Shown: piece after piece, positions 1-12,321 of the stretch | Position numbering within the stretch: position 1 is the first letter of the stretch | Layout of the letters: every line of letters begins with the position of its first letter | From: Pardosa pseudoannulata | Lineage: Eukaryota > Arthropoda > Arachnida > Araneae > Lycosidae | NCBI GenBank assembly: GCA_032207245.1 | Contig: CM063502.1 | Location: 137,137,498-137,201,497, forward strand | Direction of reading: 5' to 3' | DNA length: 64,000 nt | The notes under the pieces: model-generated | Told to the model about the DNA's origin: nothing | What the model saw: the letters and a program-made list of their open reading frames with translations, nothing else | The model's database searches: none | Position numbers and translations under genes: made by a program

Positions 1-2599
1 TATGTAAGTACTTATAGACGACAAGACAAAATTAGGGCACATATGCATGCACGTATAAATAAAACGTATATTAAAAGTTACTTTGTACGTATATAGAGGT
101 AATGCTCAAAAGAAATTTATCAGTCCTGTGCTTCAACAGTTTATCTATGCTGCTACTACGAGATTTGCCTCGAAATGGTATGACGGGGAAAATAGTTTAC
201 TTTCCTTATTCTTCAAATATAAAAGTTAGTGTATTGACTTCTATATTAACGGTTACACTATTACACAAGCTTCCAAAGTATTAAAACTATTATTATTATT
301 ATTATTATTATTATTTCAGTGAGCATATTAAGCGTAAATTTTAAATGACATCATAAAGGCATAATACATATCTTAGCACATGCATCAAGCTTTATTACTT
401 TATGCATAATAATAATATGATTTTCAATGAATCTGAATGCAAATAATTCACTGTGATGTAGAACATAATTGAATAATTATTTAGATATTTAGAGTGAAAA
501 TAGTTTGGATATCGAGTAAATAATTTTGAATAAAAAGGGTATAACAATACAAAATTTGAAATCAAATAGTTGCTAATGTTCTGAAGACTATATAATGTAA
601 GCATTTTGTTATAAAGCGCATTTATAATAAATAAATATTAAGAATATATATTAAATATGCATTATTACCCTGGTACCTGAGTTAGAAATTATGAGAAATA
701 ATACAGATTTAACACTTTTAAAAAAGTTAATTTTTTTCTATTTAAAGAAATTTCACACTAGCAACGATATATCAGAACGCAGTTTATGCTATGATTTAAC
801 TATTTAAATGCACCTAAAAATCTGAGAACTATAGATTAAATGGTCAAGGAGAGTAGTAATAGAATATGTTGCACGTTTTATTAAGATAGCATTAGTCAAT
901 GAACGAATTTATAATCGGTAAATTTAAAATTTGTCTTTATGAGGCGGTTGAAAAAAATCATTGAATTCTGAATTATTTTGCCGTTATTGTCTTAGATGGA
1001 AGGAAGAGCTTATAAACAATTACTTAACAGTGAAAACAAAATATTAGTGAAAATAAACATCAATATTTTGATGACACAATTGCAAGTAGAAAAGGGAATA
1101 AAGTCGAACATGATTGTCTCAACATAAAAACCTTAAAATATTTTAAAGCCAAAAAATTGAACTTCTAAACCAAGTTTTTCGGGTATTTAATATAATTTTA
1201 TGGCTTGATATTCATCATATACTCTAATTAAATTACTTTTAAAATGAAAATTAAATATAGGATATTAAAATAAATCTGTAATATATTCTGGACTACTACA
1301 TATGTATGTTTTTAAATATTCTTTAGTAATTACACACACAAAATATCAAATATTTAAGGTACCGAATAAAAACATATACAATCTATTAAAACGTTCTTAA
1401 AAGATATTTTAAAGTAAAGAACATTTAGATGATAAATCCGAAATATGTTTTTATTTCATCTCATCTTTTACAGTTTCATCTCAACTTATTAATCGGAAAT
1501 GGGTTGTTACTATACATGCAAAGAGGAAAAAGTAGTATAAAATAAAAATATTAAATATAACATACAGCAATTATTGAAAATAGGTTTGAGATTTCAGTCT
1601 ATTTTTTTGCTTTATTTTTCTTTAATGGTACCATCAAGAGAAGAATATTTTTATAACTTCTATTGGATTGAAAATGACTATGTAGTGAATTCAACTTATT
1701 TGCATTTGTTTCCAATATATGGCATTATTGTGTCGTTAAACAATTTTACTTCATTTTCTCATCTATCATATTTATATATATCATGTAAATTTTAATATAT
1801 CATGGACTTTTGGAAGGTATAAAATTTGAAATTAATATGTGGAGTTGAAAGCATGTTAATGTGGCTCATAAGTATAGATTAACTATGATTAATTACAAGG
1901 TTATACTCATCGTATCGTCCTTGCTGGTAAACTAGTTTATCAATCATGATCATGCAAATATTTCGGTATTATAATGCACAGATACAAATTTATTCCTATC
2001 CGAAGGAAGAAAATTTATATCAAATGTTTATGTATGCTATTAATAGGTTAATATATCATATTTTGGGGAAAGTTGTATACATTTAGATTTATAAATTTAA
2101 ATGCGCCATAATAAATATACGTTTATGAATAGGGATGCAAAATTTATAGACAATTTCAAAAAGATAGGTTTGGTTCCGGATAATATATTGTTACTTATCT
2201 CAAATGAATCATGAAAAATTTTTAATCCGTTTGTAAAATTATTGAAAATGGCTGAGGTTTTTTTTTTCGTATAATTTCCTTCAATTCATAAATACCCATC
2301 GACAAGAAAATTAATATGTAGTTATTACATTCAATACTTAATTGATTTCATTAGAGTTATAAAATATTCAAGTGTATTTTGAAAGGATGTAGAATACAAT
2401 TTTCTAATAAGTAGGCTGCATTAAAAATATCAACTGTGAATGTAGTTTAGAAAATATTTTATAACCACAGACGTATGATATTCACATCTAGATATTTAAT
2501 ATATAATAAAGGACCAGTATATATGTACTCTAGATTTTATCTGTCAACATATATCAATAGCATGTAATTATATATAACAAATTAATGGGAATTTAGTAA
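1..2599. other. AT-rich intergenic DNA, no gene seen
   Basis: Stop codons are dense in all frames and the longest open frames (60-73 codons) have low-complexity Phe/Leu/Ile/Tyr/Asn composition expected of AT-rich non-coding DNA. No splice-bounded conserved exon, RNA gene or transposon end was recognised. The only clear structure is a short TTA microsatellite near the left end, listed separately. Confidence 0.6.
287..316. repeat. (TTA)n microsatellite
   Basis: About nine uninterrupted TTA/ATT trinucleotides followed by TTTCAG. The final CAG resembles a splice acceptor by chance; the sequence after it does not stay open. Confidence 0.9.
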
Positions 2600-3120
2600 A
2601 GTTCGAGAAGGGTAATCCAGATGGCAACAGTGTTAATTTTATGTTTCAGCTGAAAAAGTTTCAAGGTATTATATAGATCTGTTGGTTGAACAAAAAAGAA
2701 AATTTTTCAATCCGAATGCATGGTCTTTCGTGCCCGAGGCAAATCGATGCTGGTCCACTTCAAAAGAATAGTAAACAACAAAAATCCGAGGAAAGTCTTG
2801 GTTTTTGGAGCACAGAAAGAAATTCTAATCAATGATCGTAGAGGAACAAGTAACTCATGGGGCAGGAGAGGCATCGTGGTCAATTACTATGTTTTCCGCC
2901 AGGAGGCGTTCGTTCGCTATTTTTGTTCAGAGGATCGTTTGTTAAAGTTAGAATTGATCAGCCGTAGGCATCAAAGGGAGACCCTATCTGGTTGATCACA
3001 TTTGCTAGAAGATTCGGTTTTGTTCCCCCGTGTGGTCTGGTCCTTTGAAATCTGGCCTCTTGCAATGATTTTACAGTAGTTCTTCCTTCTTTATTGAAAA
3101 GGTGATCAGGGGTGTAATGA
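2600..3120. other. GC-richer island with unrecognised short ORFs
   Basis: This block is clearly less AT-rich than its flanks and holds two opposed open frames. The plus-strand frame (2720-2995, 91 codons) is Arg/Lys/Val-rich; the minus-strand frame (3167-2958, 69 codons) is Pro/Lys/Arg-rich. I recognise no domain in either. Base composition unlike the surroundings suggests an old inserted element or a decayed coding piece. No terminal repeats or target duplication were found, so neither frame is annotated as a gene. Confidence 0.3.
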
Positions 3121-4980
3121 GCTATAAAAGATATTTCATACCTCGGATTTTTTTTCGGAGGTTTCACAAGTCATGGGATTTGTTGTTTTATAAACTCTCA
3201 TACAAACAAAGTTATCATCCAACATTTTTCTACGTATCGGAGTTAAATTTTATTTCAAGCCAATATTTATATTGGATTATATACTGCATACTGACCGTAA
3301 CAAATCTTTCCTTAGAAATGGATGCAAAAATACTGTATATTAAACTATAGATACATATTTAACTAGAGTTATGGCATATTTAAATATATGTATTAAAATT
3401 TAAATTATAGAAATAAGATTTATTACAATATTCCAATGACGACTTTGTATAGAAAATTTAGAAATTTAGTTCATAAATGAAAGACTCATTTTTCTAATTA
3501 CATATTTTTGCAATAGGCTCTAAACGAACTTTATTTTTATATTAGATTTCTATCCTTATATAATTATCTATAATTAGATTTCTTTAGTAGATTATCTATA
3601 CATAAAACTAGGTTTATTAAATAGTTATCCACATAGATTTGCACAACTTATATTGACTATATTGGTTTATAGGTATACTTAATTCATTATTTCTTACTAT
3701 AAGCAAGCTTTAAAAACAGAGATCTTTGCAAATATACTTTTTATGTATACACGCATAAATGTAAACAAAGATTTATAGTCAGTGTATTAAAATATGCTTA
3801 ATTCGAGAACCTTATATGATATTAGTAATGAATAGTATTTATCTTAGAATTAGATACTAAATGCAGTAATCACACATCTCACACAAATGGAACCTAACTC
3901 ATTATATACACGAAGGGATGAGAATGCGTTTCAGGAATCAGTTCCGATTTAACTAATTTCTATCAAATACAGAGATACACAAAACTGGTAAACAAGCTTA
4001 TAGTTTGAATTCTTATATTAAATATTCATCATTTTTCCTTTTTATTAATTATCAATCCCAAACATTATCCTGATTATTTTGTTTTATAGTGAAGTAATAT
4101 TGTCAGTAATTATATACAAAATAGTTTCCATTAGAAAAAATATTGCAATAACATTTTAGAGTAGTATGGTAGTAGAAATTTAAATGTTATTCAGAAAAAT
4201 AAAACAGTAAAATGGAGTGATGTAATCTAAACAGAAATAGGTTAATAATGCACTTAACATCAAAATAAAACATATTCAAATAATTTTGTACAAAAATATA
4301 AATAAATACGATATAGTAACATCGGTAATTAAAGCATGTAAAAAGAGATAAAAAAATTTTGCTCTTTTTCCCACTTTTTAATATATCTGCATTAAATAAT
4401 TTGTTTTTCCTTACGAAAATTGTTTAAGATTGAAAAGCAACTACATTAACACTGTTTTAGAAAAAAAAACTCATAAGAAAGATTTTCCAAAACACGTTCA
4501 ATTTTTGTGGAGTTCACAGAACATGAATAAATTGGTATATTTTTAGTTACTGCATTAAAATCCTTTAAATAGCTATAACAGTTCAAAGATCATACTAACA
4601 TTCATTTAGTAATAAATGAAAATATAAAATTGATAAAACTGACTATGTAATATCTTAAATAAAGTAAATGTTATTAAAACAATGAATTATTTGTGCATAA
4701 CATTATTTTCATTTTTATAAATTTTAAAATAACATCATACTGCTATATAAGAGACTTTATATCAAATGGGTTAGACGAGTAAAACTAACTTTGAAACTAA
4801 TATCTATCCTAAACTAATATCATTACTTAACTCCATCACATGATCCTGACATGAGAGTCCGAACTTAACTAACAAAGTAATTTAAACTAATTTTTAAACT
4901 TGTATCTTTCATGCAACATCTTATAATCTAGGTCTTTTATTTTTATCATGACTTCAAATTTGATCTAAGTCTGGATAACT
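3121..4980. other. AT-rich intergenic DNA, nothing recognised
   Basis: Long runs of A and T with stop codons in every frame. No transposon ends, tandem repeats or RNA genes were seen. Confidence 0.55.
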
Positions 4981-5440
4981 TTTGGTAGGCCCAAAATTGA
5001 AATATCAGTGCATCAGATTTGTCAATGAAGGGAACACGGAAACAAAAAGTTATGTTATATTTGTTAAGTTTTCGACATATGAACATTTCTCCGAAATACC
5101 TTTTATACCTGTAACAAAGAGTTACAGTTCAACAAAGCCAGCGCGAAACTCATCTACAGGCGAAAGCAACGTGAGTGACCCTCCTTCGATCCCATTAGTC
5201 TAGCAGGGTTGCTAAACGCGGAGTAGCCATCTTCGGCCAAGGAAACGCTGTCCAACAAACTTTTCCCAGAGATCTGCTGGCCCTTTCAGAGAGACAGCAA
5301 GGAAGAAGGAGTGTGGAGCTTAGTTTTTTCTGCACCAGTTCGAACACCATTTTCTTTTTTACACCAAGACGCCATGTTTGGCATATCTTCGACCGAGAGT
5401 GATCGATTTGGCATGATAACCTAATTATCATCTTTATTTC
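4981..5440. other. CpG-richer block, possible old repeat or non-coding exon
   Basis: GC and CpG content rise sharply, especially in 5130-5420. A 73-codon plus-strand frame (4982-5203) contains an AAC/GTGAGT splice-donor-like site near 5170, but its protein is not recognisable. On the minus strand the word GGCCGAAGATGGC (5238-5226) resembles a YY1-type site. A near copy, GGCCGAAGATAGC, lies inside the retroposon-like insertion at 8137-8149, so a shared repeat family is as likely as a promoter. I cannot decide between old repeat, leader exon and promoter remnant. Confidence 0.3.
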
Positions 5441-7996
5441 CTATTTACACCTTTATATATATATATATATTAAAAAAATCAGCAGGAGGAATTAGTATTT
5501 TTTCACTGCACTCCACTTATACGTGCAGCAGCTGGCCTAGACGCTCAGTCGGTCGTCACCTCTACAATAACAATTCAAAATTTAACATAAATACAAATAT
5601 CAGGTTTAATTTAATTTCAATTCGTTTCTTTCATTTTACTAAATATACATGCATCGCCTCCACAACTAGCAGTACAAGACTTTCGTGAAGCTCATTTTAC
5701 TTTACTTAAAAGGATTGTTCAATAAAATAATTTTGCATACACAATCTTCAATGCCAGTATAAAAATTTTCTTTTTTTTAATTTCATATAAGTAAGCGATA
5801 ATGGAAAACACTTGTTGCTATAATTACATTTAAAAGTATATTCTCTTACAATATAATTAACAACCTGATACAATTATAACACATTTTAAATTTTAAGAAC
5901 AAATTTTGATGTCACAATCAAGGATAAATTTTACTCGCTAGTAAAAGAGGGTTATTATGACTGTGGATGATGAGTTTCTGATGAACCATTAGATATGTAA
6001 CTCGGGGACGATGTAGAAAAAACTTCCTTTAGAAACGGAGTATAAACCTTTGTTATGCTTTCAAAGGAACTGAGAAAAAAATTCAATGGTGTAAAAAATT
6101 CAACGCGAACAAAAGAATTAAATTAACTGACAATAAACTTATGTATAAATTATCGTTTACCGGTTTAGCATATTTTTTAATTATCGCACTGTTATAAGTT
6201 AAATAAAATTGCTGATATTAAGAAAATGTTGAATAAAAAATATATTTCTTAGTGGATATTTTTTATAATGTTTTCGAAGTTAACAATTTTTAAATAAATT
6301 ATCAACACTTTGCATAAAATTGCGTATCAACATATTCTTTAAATGTCCTTTTATCAATGCAATTTTATGTTCGTAAAATCTCTACTATGTAATATTCAAA
6401 TAAGTTTTAGAACTTAAATTGTGTAACAAATATTGAGAGCTAAGAATAAGTAATTTCCTTACTTTTGATAAATTGAATTATAAGGGTTTTGATTATTAAT
6501 TGGTAAGGTAGAAAACACATTATTATATCTGTATTCATATATAACATTCATATATTCATATATGACATCTAAATCCTAAAATAAATGCACCTAAAAATAC
6601 CAAGTCTAAAAATAATGTAACTCAAATATAGTGTATTGAAATACACTGTGCCTCTAATACAAAATAAATAAATGTATGGGTAATTTTGAAACAATATAAA
6701 AACTTTTTATTGGCAAAAGCTTCACAGAATGTGAGAAATACAGCGCATATATAGACTTTTTGAAATTTCGTGTTCGGTGACAAGTATCTTACCTACCTAA
6801 ATTACTATTTGAATATAATGTGTATTTTTTAAATAGCTTTAGGAGTTTATTCGTGTTGCTAGTTAAGAAATTATAATGCTTCTTTAGGAGTAAAAAATAT
6901 TTTTATACTCCGAAATTAAGAAATAAATTTCTCTATATTTATGGAATAATGTCGAGATTAATATATTATATGTAATCCATCGAATGTTAAATGCACATTT
7001 TATTTTTTTCGATTCAAAAAATATTACTGGCGTAGAAATGTACATTTATAAAAGAAAGTATAGACATATATATTTAATATATAAAAAAAATTATATTTTT
7101 CTCCTGATTTAAATATTTTTAAACATTTGCAATCAAAAGAAGTTCGACATTTTAACTACATAAAAGATTTTTCAACTTATTTATTGTACTTAATATAAGC
7201 ACATAGACTACCAAGTATTTCGTTACGGGTTTGCTCGTGCGAAATTAAAAATGTAAATACGTCCTCACCCAATATGCTCTTTTATTCAGAATAACACTGC
7301 TAAAAGTTTCTTGTAAAGGCTTGAAATTTACATTCTTGTTCATCGTCATGTCCAACATTCGATTTATTCGTTTAATGTTGTGGTATCAAAATTTTATACA
7401 CACTTCTCCTGATTAAAATATAAATAAATTTCCCTTTTTAAAATAATTACAAATTTTAATTATATAAAAGAAATCGCAATTACTTAAGTTTTTTGCGCAT
7501 AATTAAATATTCCATAGTGTATATTACTCTAGCATGAGTAAAAAAATACAAATAAATGCGAAATGCGTTGTATAGGTAAAAAAAGTACTTCAATATCATA
7601 AGCAAACATTTGCCTTCTAATTTGGGAATATTATATCTTAATAGTATACTCTTGCATGAAAACAATGGTTTCCAAAGTGGTTCCTGTGGACCATTATAGG
7701 TCTGTATCACTACTGATGAATTACAAATTAATTTAGGATTAAAAAATTTGGAAATGCTTTACGTTACCGCTAGTGCACGAAAGATTTTAATATAAAAGGA
7801 TATATTATGACCCATTTTCATTGATAGTTAAAATAAATAGCATGAAATAAATTTTTAGTCAGTATAGGGTTGTTCACTTAAAATGAGATTACTTGCTTGC
7901 ATTTTAATGTTTCTTTATTATTACCTAAGACAAATATTTTAAGACTTTCTTCAGTTGTTAATCTTCAATTTGGTGGTTAATCATTTTTAAATAATT
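5441..7996. other. AT-rich intergenic DNA
   Basis: Contains a short (TA)n run at 5453-5470 and a small moderately GC patch at 5500-5570; otherwise nothing was recognised. Open frames are short and of low complexity. Confidence 0.5.
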
Positions 7997-8447
7997 TTAC
8001 AAACATAGAGCAGGGGGTGGGGCAGTGATACACTTCAGATGTGTTTCGGCACAGCTGAGGAGTTGAGCCTCAGGGTGTTGTACTACGGTACTTCACCTAG
8101 GACAGCCTCCTGTAAACATAGGAGTGTCCCTCCTAGGCCGAAGATAGCCGTCTGACAACCTCAAGGGGTATACCTCCTTTAGGTATACTCGGGTTTCACG
8201 AACCCGGGGTTTCCTGAGTGATCCTTCTCTTCAGACTTCCCTGGTAGTCTCGATCTTGCCGATGTGGTATTGTATCCTTACTGGGGTCGTCTACATTAAT
8301 TTCGAGCCACGACGGAGCCTCTCGTAGGTCAGCGCAGCTTTGTAGCTGTTGGTGATTGCTGTTGTGGCGACTGGTCTTCAGTAAAATGCTGCTGTATGGG
8401 CGGAAAGCCTGGGCCAGCTGAGGAATTACCTTACAAACACAGAGCAG
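7997..8447. mobile_element. Retroposon-like insertion with 17 bp target duplication
   Basis: A GC-rich 417 bp insert (8014-8430) sits in very AT-rich DNA. It is bounded by TTACAAACATAGAGCAG (7997-8013) and TTACAAACACAGAGCAG (8431-8447), which match at 16 of 17 positions. Duplications of this length are typical of LINE-driven target-primed insertion. No poly-A tail is visible on either strand, no tRNA A or B box is obvious, and no long ORF is present. It holds short inverted repeats such as GGTATACCTCC/GGTATAC near 8170-8190. It may be a SINE or a truncated LINE piece; the family is not recognised. Confidence 0.65.
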
Positions 8448-9844
8448 TAATTATTGGAACAAGAGTACTTATAAATATTATTCACAAATTGTTGGAACAA
8501 GAATAGTTATTAGCCTCGTCATGAAAAAAACTCGAGTGGAAATTAGTGCTCCTAGAGATTTGCGAATGAGACTTAAAAGACAGAGTCGAACATAAATAAA
8601 GTCATATAAACGCTTAAAGCCCTTATATGTCCTTAATTTCATGACAAAATATTTTTATAATTTATAATACGAGATAATTTAGGTATGTACTCTAGAAATC
8701 AACATGTTTCATTTATATTTTATTTTTACATTACTATTGAAAAATCAAAGTTAAAACAGTAATATTTGATAATTTTGATAATCTTTTGCACAAAATTATT
8801 TCCCTTGGCTATTTACTGTAATGTGTAGGTATGCTCTAAGAAGGAATGCGTTGACAATAAAGTTTGTGAACGATTAGGGTAAAAGGTACCTTCTATCTCA
8901 ATAGCTGAGTTCAACCCAAGATATTTTGCTCTAAAAATGTCAAGCTGAACATACGTTTTATAATGCAATGAATTATTTTGTATTAAATTGTTATTTACAT
9001 CCTTAAATTTGATTTTTCTCATTTTATTTCAAATTTTAAGTTTTACGTTTTAATTTCATATTTTTAGCATCGCATTCGAGATTTCAAAATGCTTCAGGTG
9101 CATTGCTTTTTAAGTAGTCTCTCTAAAATGTTTGTATATTGTCTAGTGTTGTGTTTGTATAAAACTGGTTCTACTTTTTTGAAGAAAAAAGTATTTTCAT
9201 AAGTTACAAAGAATACAAAGCTATTCGACAATAATATAAACTTCTAAAATATTGCATAGTTTAAAAAATAGTATCTGTATATATCGTACTTAACATAAGT
9301 GAAAAACTATACATAATTTTATTTCTACATAAATGCTTAACATATTACGTTTAAACGAATATAATTGATAATATGCTGTTCAAGAATAAAACACTAATGT
9401 ATTTAGTTTTATGACTATTTTTTTTAAATTAGTTTATAATTTAATCAAAAAAATCTGTTTTTGCAGATTTTTGTTTCTTATATGTTTTATGTAATAGCAT
9501 TATTTATGCTAATTATAAAAACAAAAGTTAAAGATAAATATTTTAAAAACTGAGGTTCAAGGTCTTTTCTCCCTTTAACCATTAAATGGTGTGATATCAA
9601 AATTCTGTACATACTTTCCCTGACTGATATATGTTTAACTTCATTTTCAGTTCAGGTATTCAGATTCATTTTAAATATTTATTGTTTAACTTTAACAATT
9701 ATAAACTTTAACTGCACAAAAATTTCCATCTGTCCAAGTTGATTTAAACTTGATTTATGTACACAGCCCACCATGTGTTTTTCTCAAAGTAAAAGGAAAA
9801 AAAATGTAAATAAATCCTCCACAAACTGTTGTCTCTAACGTAAA
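8448..9844. other. AT-rich DNA upstream of the TMTC promoter block
   Basis: No gene or repeat element recognised. Frames are short and low in complexity. Confidence 0.5.
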
Positions 9845-10246
9845 ATAAAATGGTCCAATCTCCCATGCAAACGTTTGCCATCTATATTCTGGATATTACA
9901 TCTTCATGCCACACTCTCGATTTAACTGCCAATGTACCCGCAGTCCATTTTTTTGATATAGGCGCGATTGGCGCTTTCCCTGCAAACATTTGGCGAGATC
10001 CCCGCGAAAGTATCCTAGCACGCGACATCCGAAGGCGCAGTGGCGGCTTCAGCCGTCTCATAGGAACGCAGTTGCTCTGAATGACTCCAGCGTACTTGCA
10101 CGCTCCTTCCCCCGCCTGAGATGATTCTGTGGGCTATTGGCTCTCTGGAATCCACGAGGTGCAACTTACTTTCCCCCTCTTTCGTACTTTTACTGGGACG
10201 TCGAAAGACGGATTTTAATTAAGCGTGATATTCTCCCTGTGAATGG
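9845..10246 (+). promoter_or_regulatory. CpG-rich promoter and probable 5' leader exon of the TMTC gene
   Basis: This is one of the most CpG-dense stretches of the window, especially 9960-10080, in otherwise CpG-poor DNA, about 0.9-1.2 kb before the TMTC start codon. It ends with a strong donor-like site, ATGG/GTAAGG, with GTAAGG at 10247-10252. That suggests a non-coding first exon whose intron runs into the 5' side of the coding exon. A 76-codon open frame (9850-10080) lies inside but has no recognisable protein and is probably leader sequence. No TATA box was identified. The role is inferred from composition and position; transcript data would settle it. Confidence 0.45.
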
Positions 10247-11135
10247 GTAAGGAGACGAAACTTATTCAAAATTTAATGATGAAAAGTGCATTGAGTTGAT
10301 TGGGACATTCACTCAAGTTCAGATACAATGTTTGTGGTTTCGTTACTTGTAGGCAATGGAATTTTCGTAAGGTATTAAATATTGATGTAGATTTATTTGG
10401 CCTATAGTTTAATGTGATGTTTGTAGTTGTGGAAGTTTAAAAACTAATGTATTTTTATAAAATTAATAACCTATAAACTCATTCAAAAACTATAGAAACA
10501 TACAACATGAAACTTGAAAGAAAAGAGTAACGTTTCTGTGAATCGTAGAACTGTGTAACAGAAATAATTTACTCAAAACGAATTTTGTAAGAAAATATTA
10601 AAAAATTTCACAGGGATTTAAAGGTATTATGTCATTATCTGACATTTTCTGTGATCAGTTATCTTTATTCAAAACAAGTTGTAAGAAGCTTATTTATTAA
10701 AAAAATAAAAACTCAGAAACTGACTTTTCGGATATGTATCTTGAATATATAAGTAGTTATTTTTTCCCCTTTTGATACTTTTGTGAAAAAAAAATATTCA
10801 AAAGCTGCCATTGCTCATTACATACATTTCGTAAACTACCCATTTCAAGAGCGGAAAAAAATATTCAGGCTGATTTTTGTATACAACTAAACTTTTGAAG
10901 CAATTATTTTTGTAGCACACTAATATTTTTTATGAATTCTCATAAAATTATAGTTTTGATTCGTAACAACTGAAAATAATGATTCCTTTCTTGAAACCAT
11001 GGTTGTAAGTGATTCAATTTCAAGCATGTACTCTCTAACGCAATAACTTATTTAACAAAACATCAAAGTTATATTTGAAGGAAAGTGATTTAAAACATAA
11101 GTAACTGAAAGACTTAAAGAACTGAGATAGAGAAA
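10247..11135 (+). other. Probable 5' UTR intron and leader of the TMTC gene
   Basis: AT-rich sequence between the donor-like site at 10247 and the start codon at 11136. A splice acceptor should lie in the last few hundred bases. Weak YAG candidates occur, for example TTTCAAG near 11026, but none stands out. An in-frame TAA at 11115-11117 blocks upstream extension of the coding frame. Confidence 0.35.
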
Positions 11136-11605
11136 ATGGGCCGAGATTTGTGGATGTCGTCATCTTATCAGACAACTACTTCCTGCCTCTATCATCAACC
11201 TAATCATCCGAGGTACCGAAAAAAGGAAATTCAAGAGTCCACGCGGTGGTCAGTCAACGGTCATTCCAAATCGAAACATTGTCGTCGTACCAAACCTTGG
11301 TGCTTTTCGTCTGCATGGCCCCAATTGTCGTCATATATCTCGTCCAATGTCCGCTGTAGTTCCATTGTGACAATCATTGTTGATTTTTGTGTTTACGCTT
11401 TAGTGGTAGCCGCTTGTATAGTGTGCTACGCGAATTCACTAGAAGGAGAATTTGTTCATGATGATATGGTATCTATAACCACTAATCCTGATGTTATAGG
11501 AAAAAACTCTGTAACAGAGATATTCTTCAATGACTTCTGGGGGAAACCCATGTGTGAACCAACAAGTCACAAATCTTATCGTCCCCTGACCGTGCTTACG
11601 TTCCG
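11136..11605 (+). CDS. First coding exon of a TMTC1-like O-mannosyltransferase (partial)
   Basis: TMTC proteins are ER multi-pass GT-C enzymes with C-terminal TPRs that transfer mannose to Ser/Thr of cadherins. This exon encodes about 156 residues. Residues 1-75 form a basic, Ser- and Cys-rich cytosolic tail. About 76-98 form the first membrane helix. The luminal loop then carries VHDD (107-110), an NPDV motif (117-120), NDFWGKPM (132-139) and SHKSYRPLTVLTFR (144-157). These match the first loop of the TMTC family, and VHDD, NPDV and NDFWGK favour TMTC1 over TMTC2; the DD pair corresponds to the acidic motif expected in GT-C enzymes. The start has AAAATGG context and an in-frame stop seven codons upstream. 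The exon ends TTCCG/GTAAGT, so the next intron splits the last Arg codon after two bases. The conserved family sequence continues past this point, so the gene is incomplete here. The paralogue call is moderately sure and the family call is sure. Confidence 0.9.
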
Positions 11606-12242
11606 GTAAGTGGTAGTGTCATTACCCTTTCATTTTGTTTTATTGAAATCTGTTGAAATACGTTGTATTGCGTCGTCGATTTCAAATACCGCTAATTCAT
11701 TTTACCCATTTACTCGTTTTATTGAAAAATAGGAGATTGAATTTTTAAAGTGAATTAAACTTGATATGTGTCTTATAGATAATGTCGCAAGAGATACAAA
11801 GTAGTACTAATTATTATTTAATTAAGATTTAAATACATAGTTAAATAGTTTAAAGGATCGCATTTTTTTTACGTATCATATACTAAATATTTTTTTAGAA
11901 AAGTTATTAGGTGGGGTCTACGGTATAGACACATTTTTAAATTTCCTTTTTCAATGAAAATTGATTAACTTCAGTTGCAATTGAGTTGAAAAAAGGAAGT
12001 AAACGAAAGAGTTAAATTTTTTTGATTGTGATTTATATTTTATATTATGAAAAATATACAACGTACAAGATTAATAATAACTTAAACTGAGTAAATCTAT
12101 ACATAAATAGGTATTGTTTTTTTATTATTGTAGTTCTATTTACAGTTTAAAGAAATTTAAAATAAGTTCTTTCATCTAAAAAAATCGATAATTTTATATC
12201 TTCCACCACTTACATTTTAAAAATTATAAGAAAGATAAATGG

Positions 12243-12243
<1 letters not shown>

Positions 12244-12320
<77 letters not shown>
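12244..12320. repeat. (AT)n microsatellite
   Basis: About 70 bases of uninterrupted alternating TA, ending in TATGTATGTATT. Confidence 0.95.

Positions 12321-12321
<1 letters not shown>

Noticed and set aside
287..340. Splice acceptor after the TTA microsatellite
   Set aside because: TTTCAG fits the consensus, but no open or recognisable exon follows.
2720..2995. A 91-codon protein gene
   Set aside because: No recognised domain, no splice or start context, and an equally good opposed frame overlaps its end, so it is described only as part of an unexplained island.
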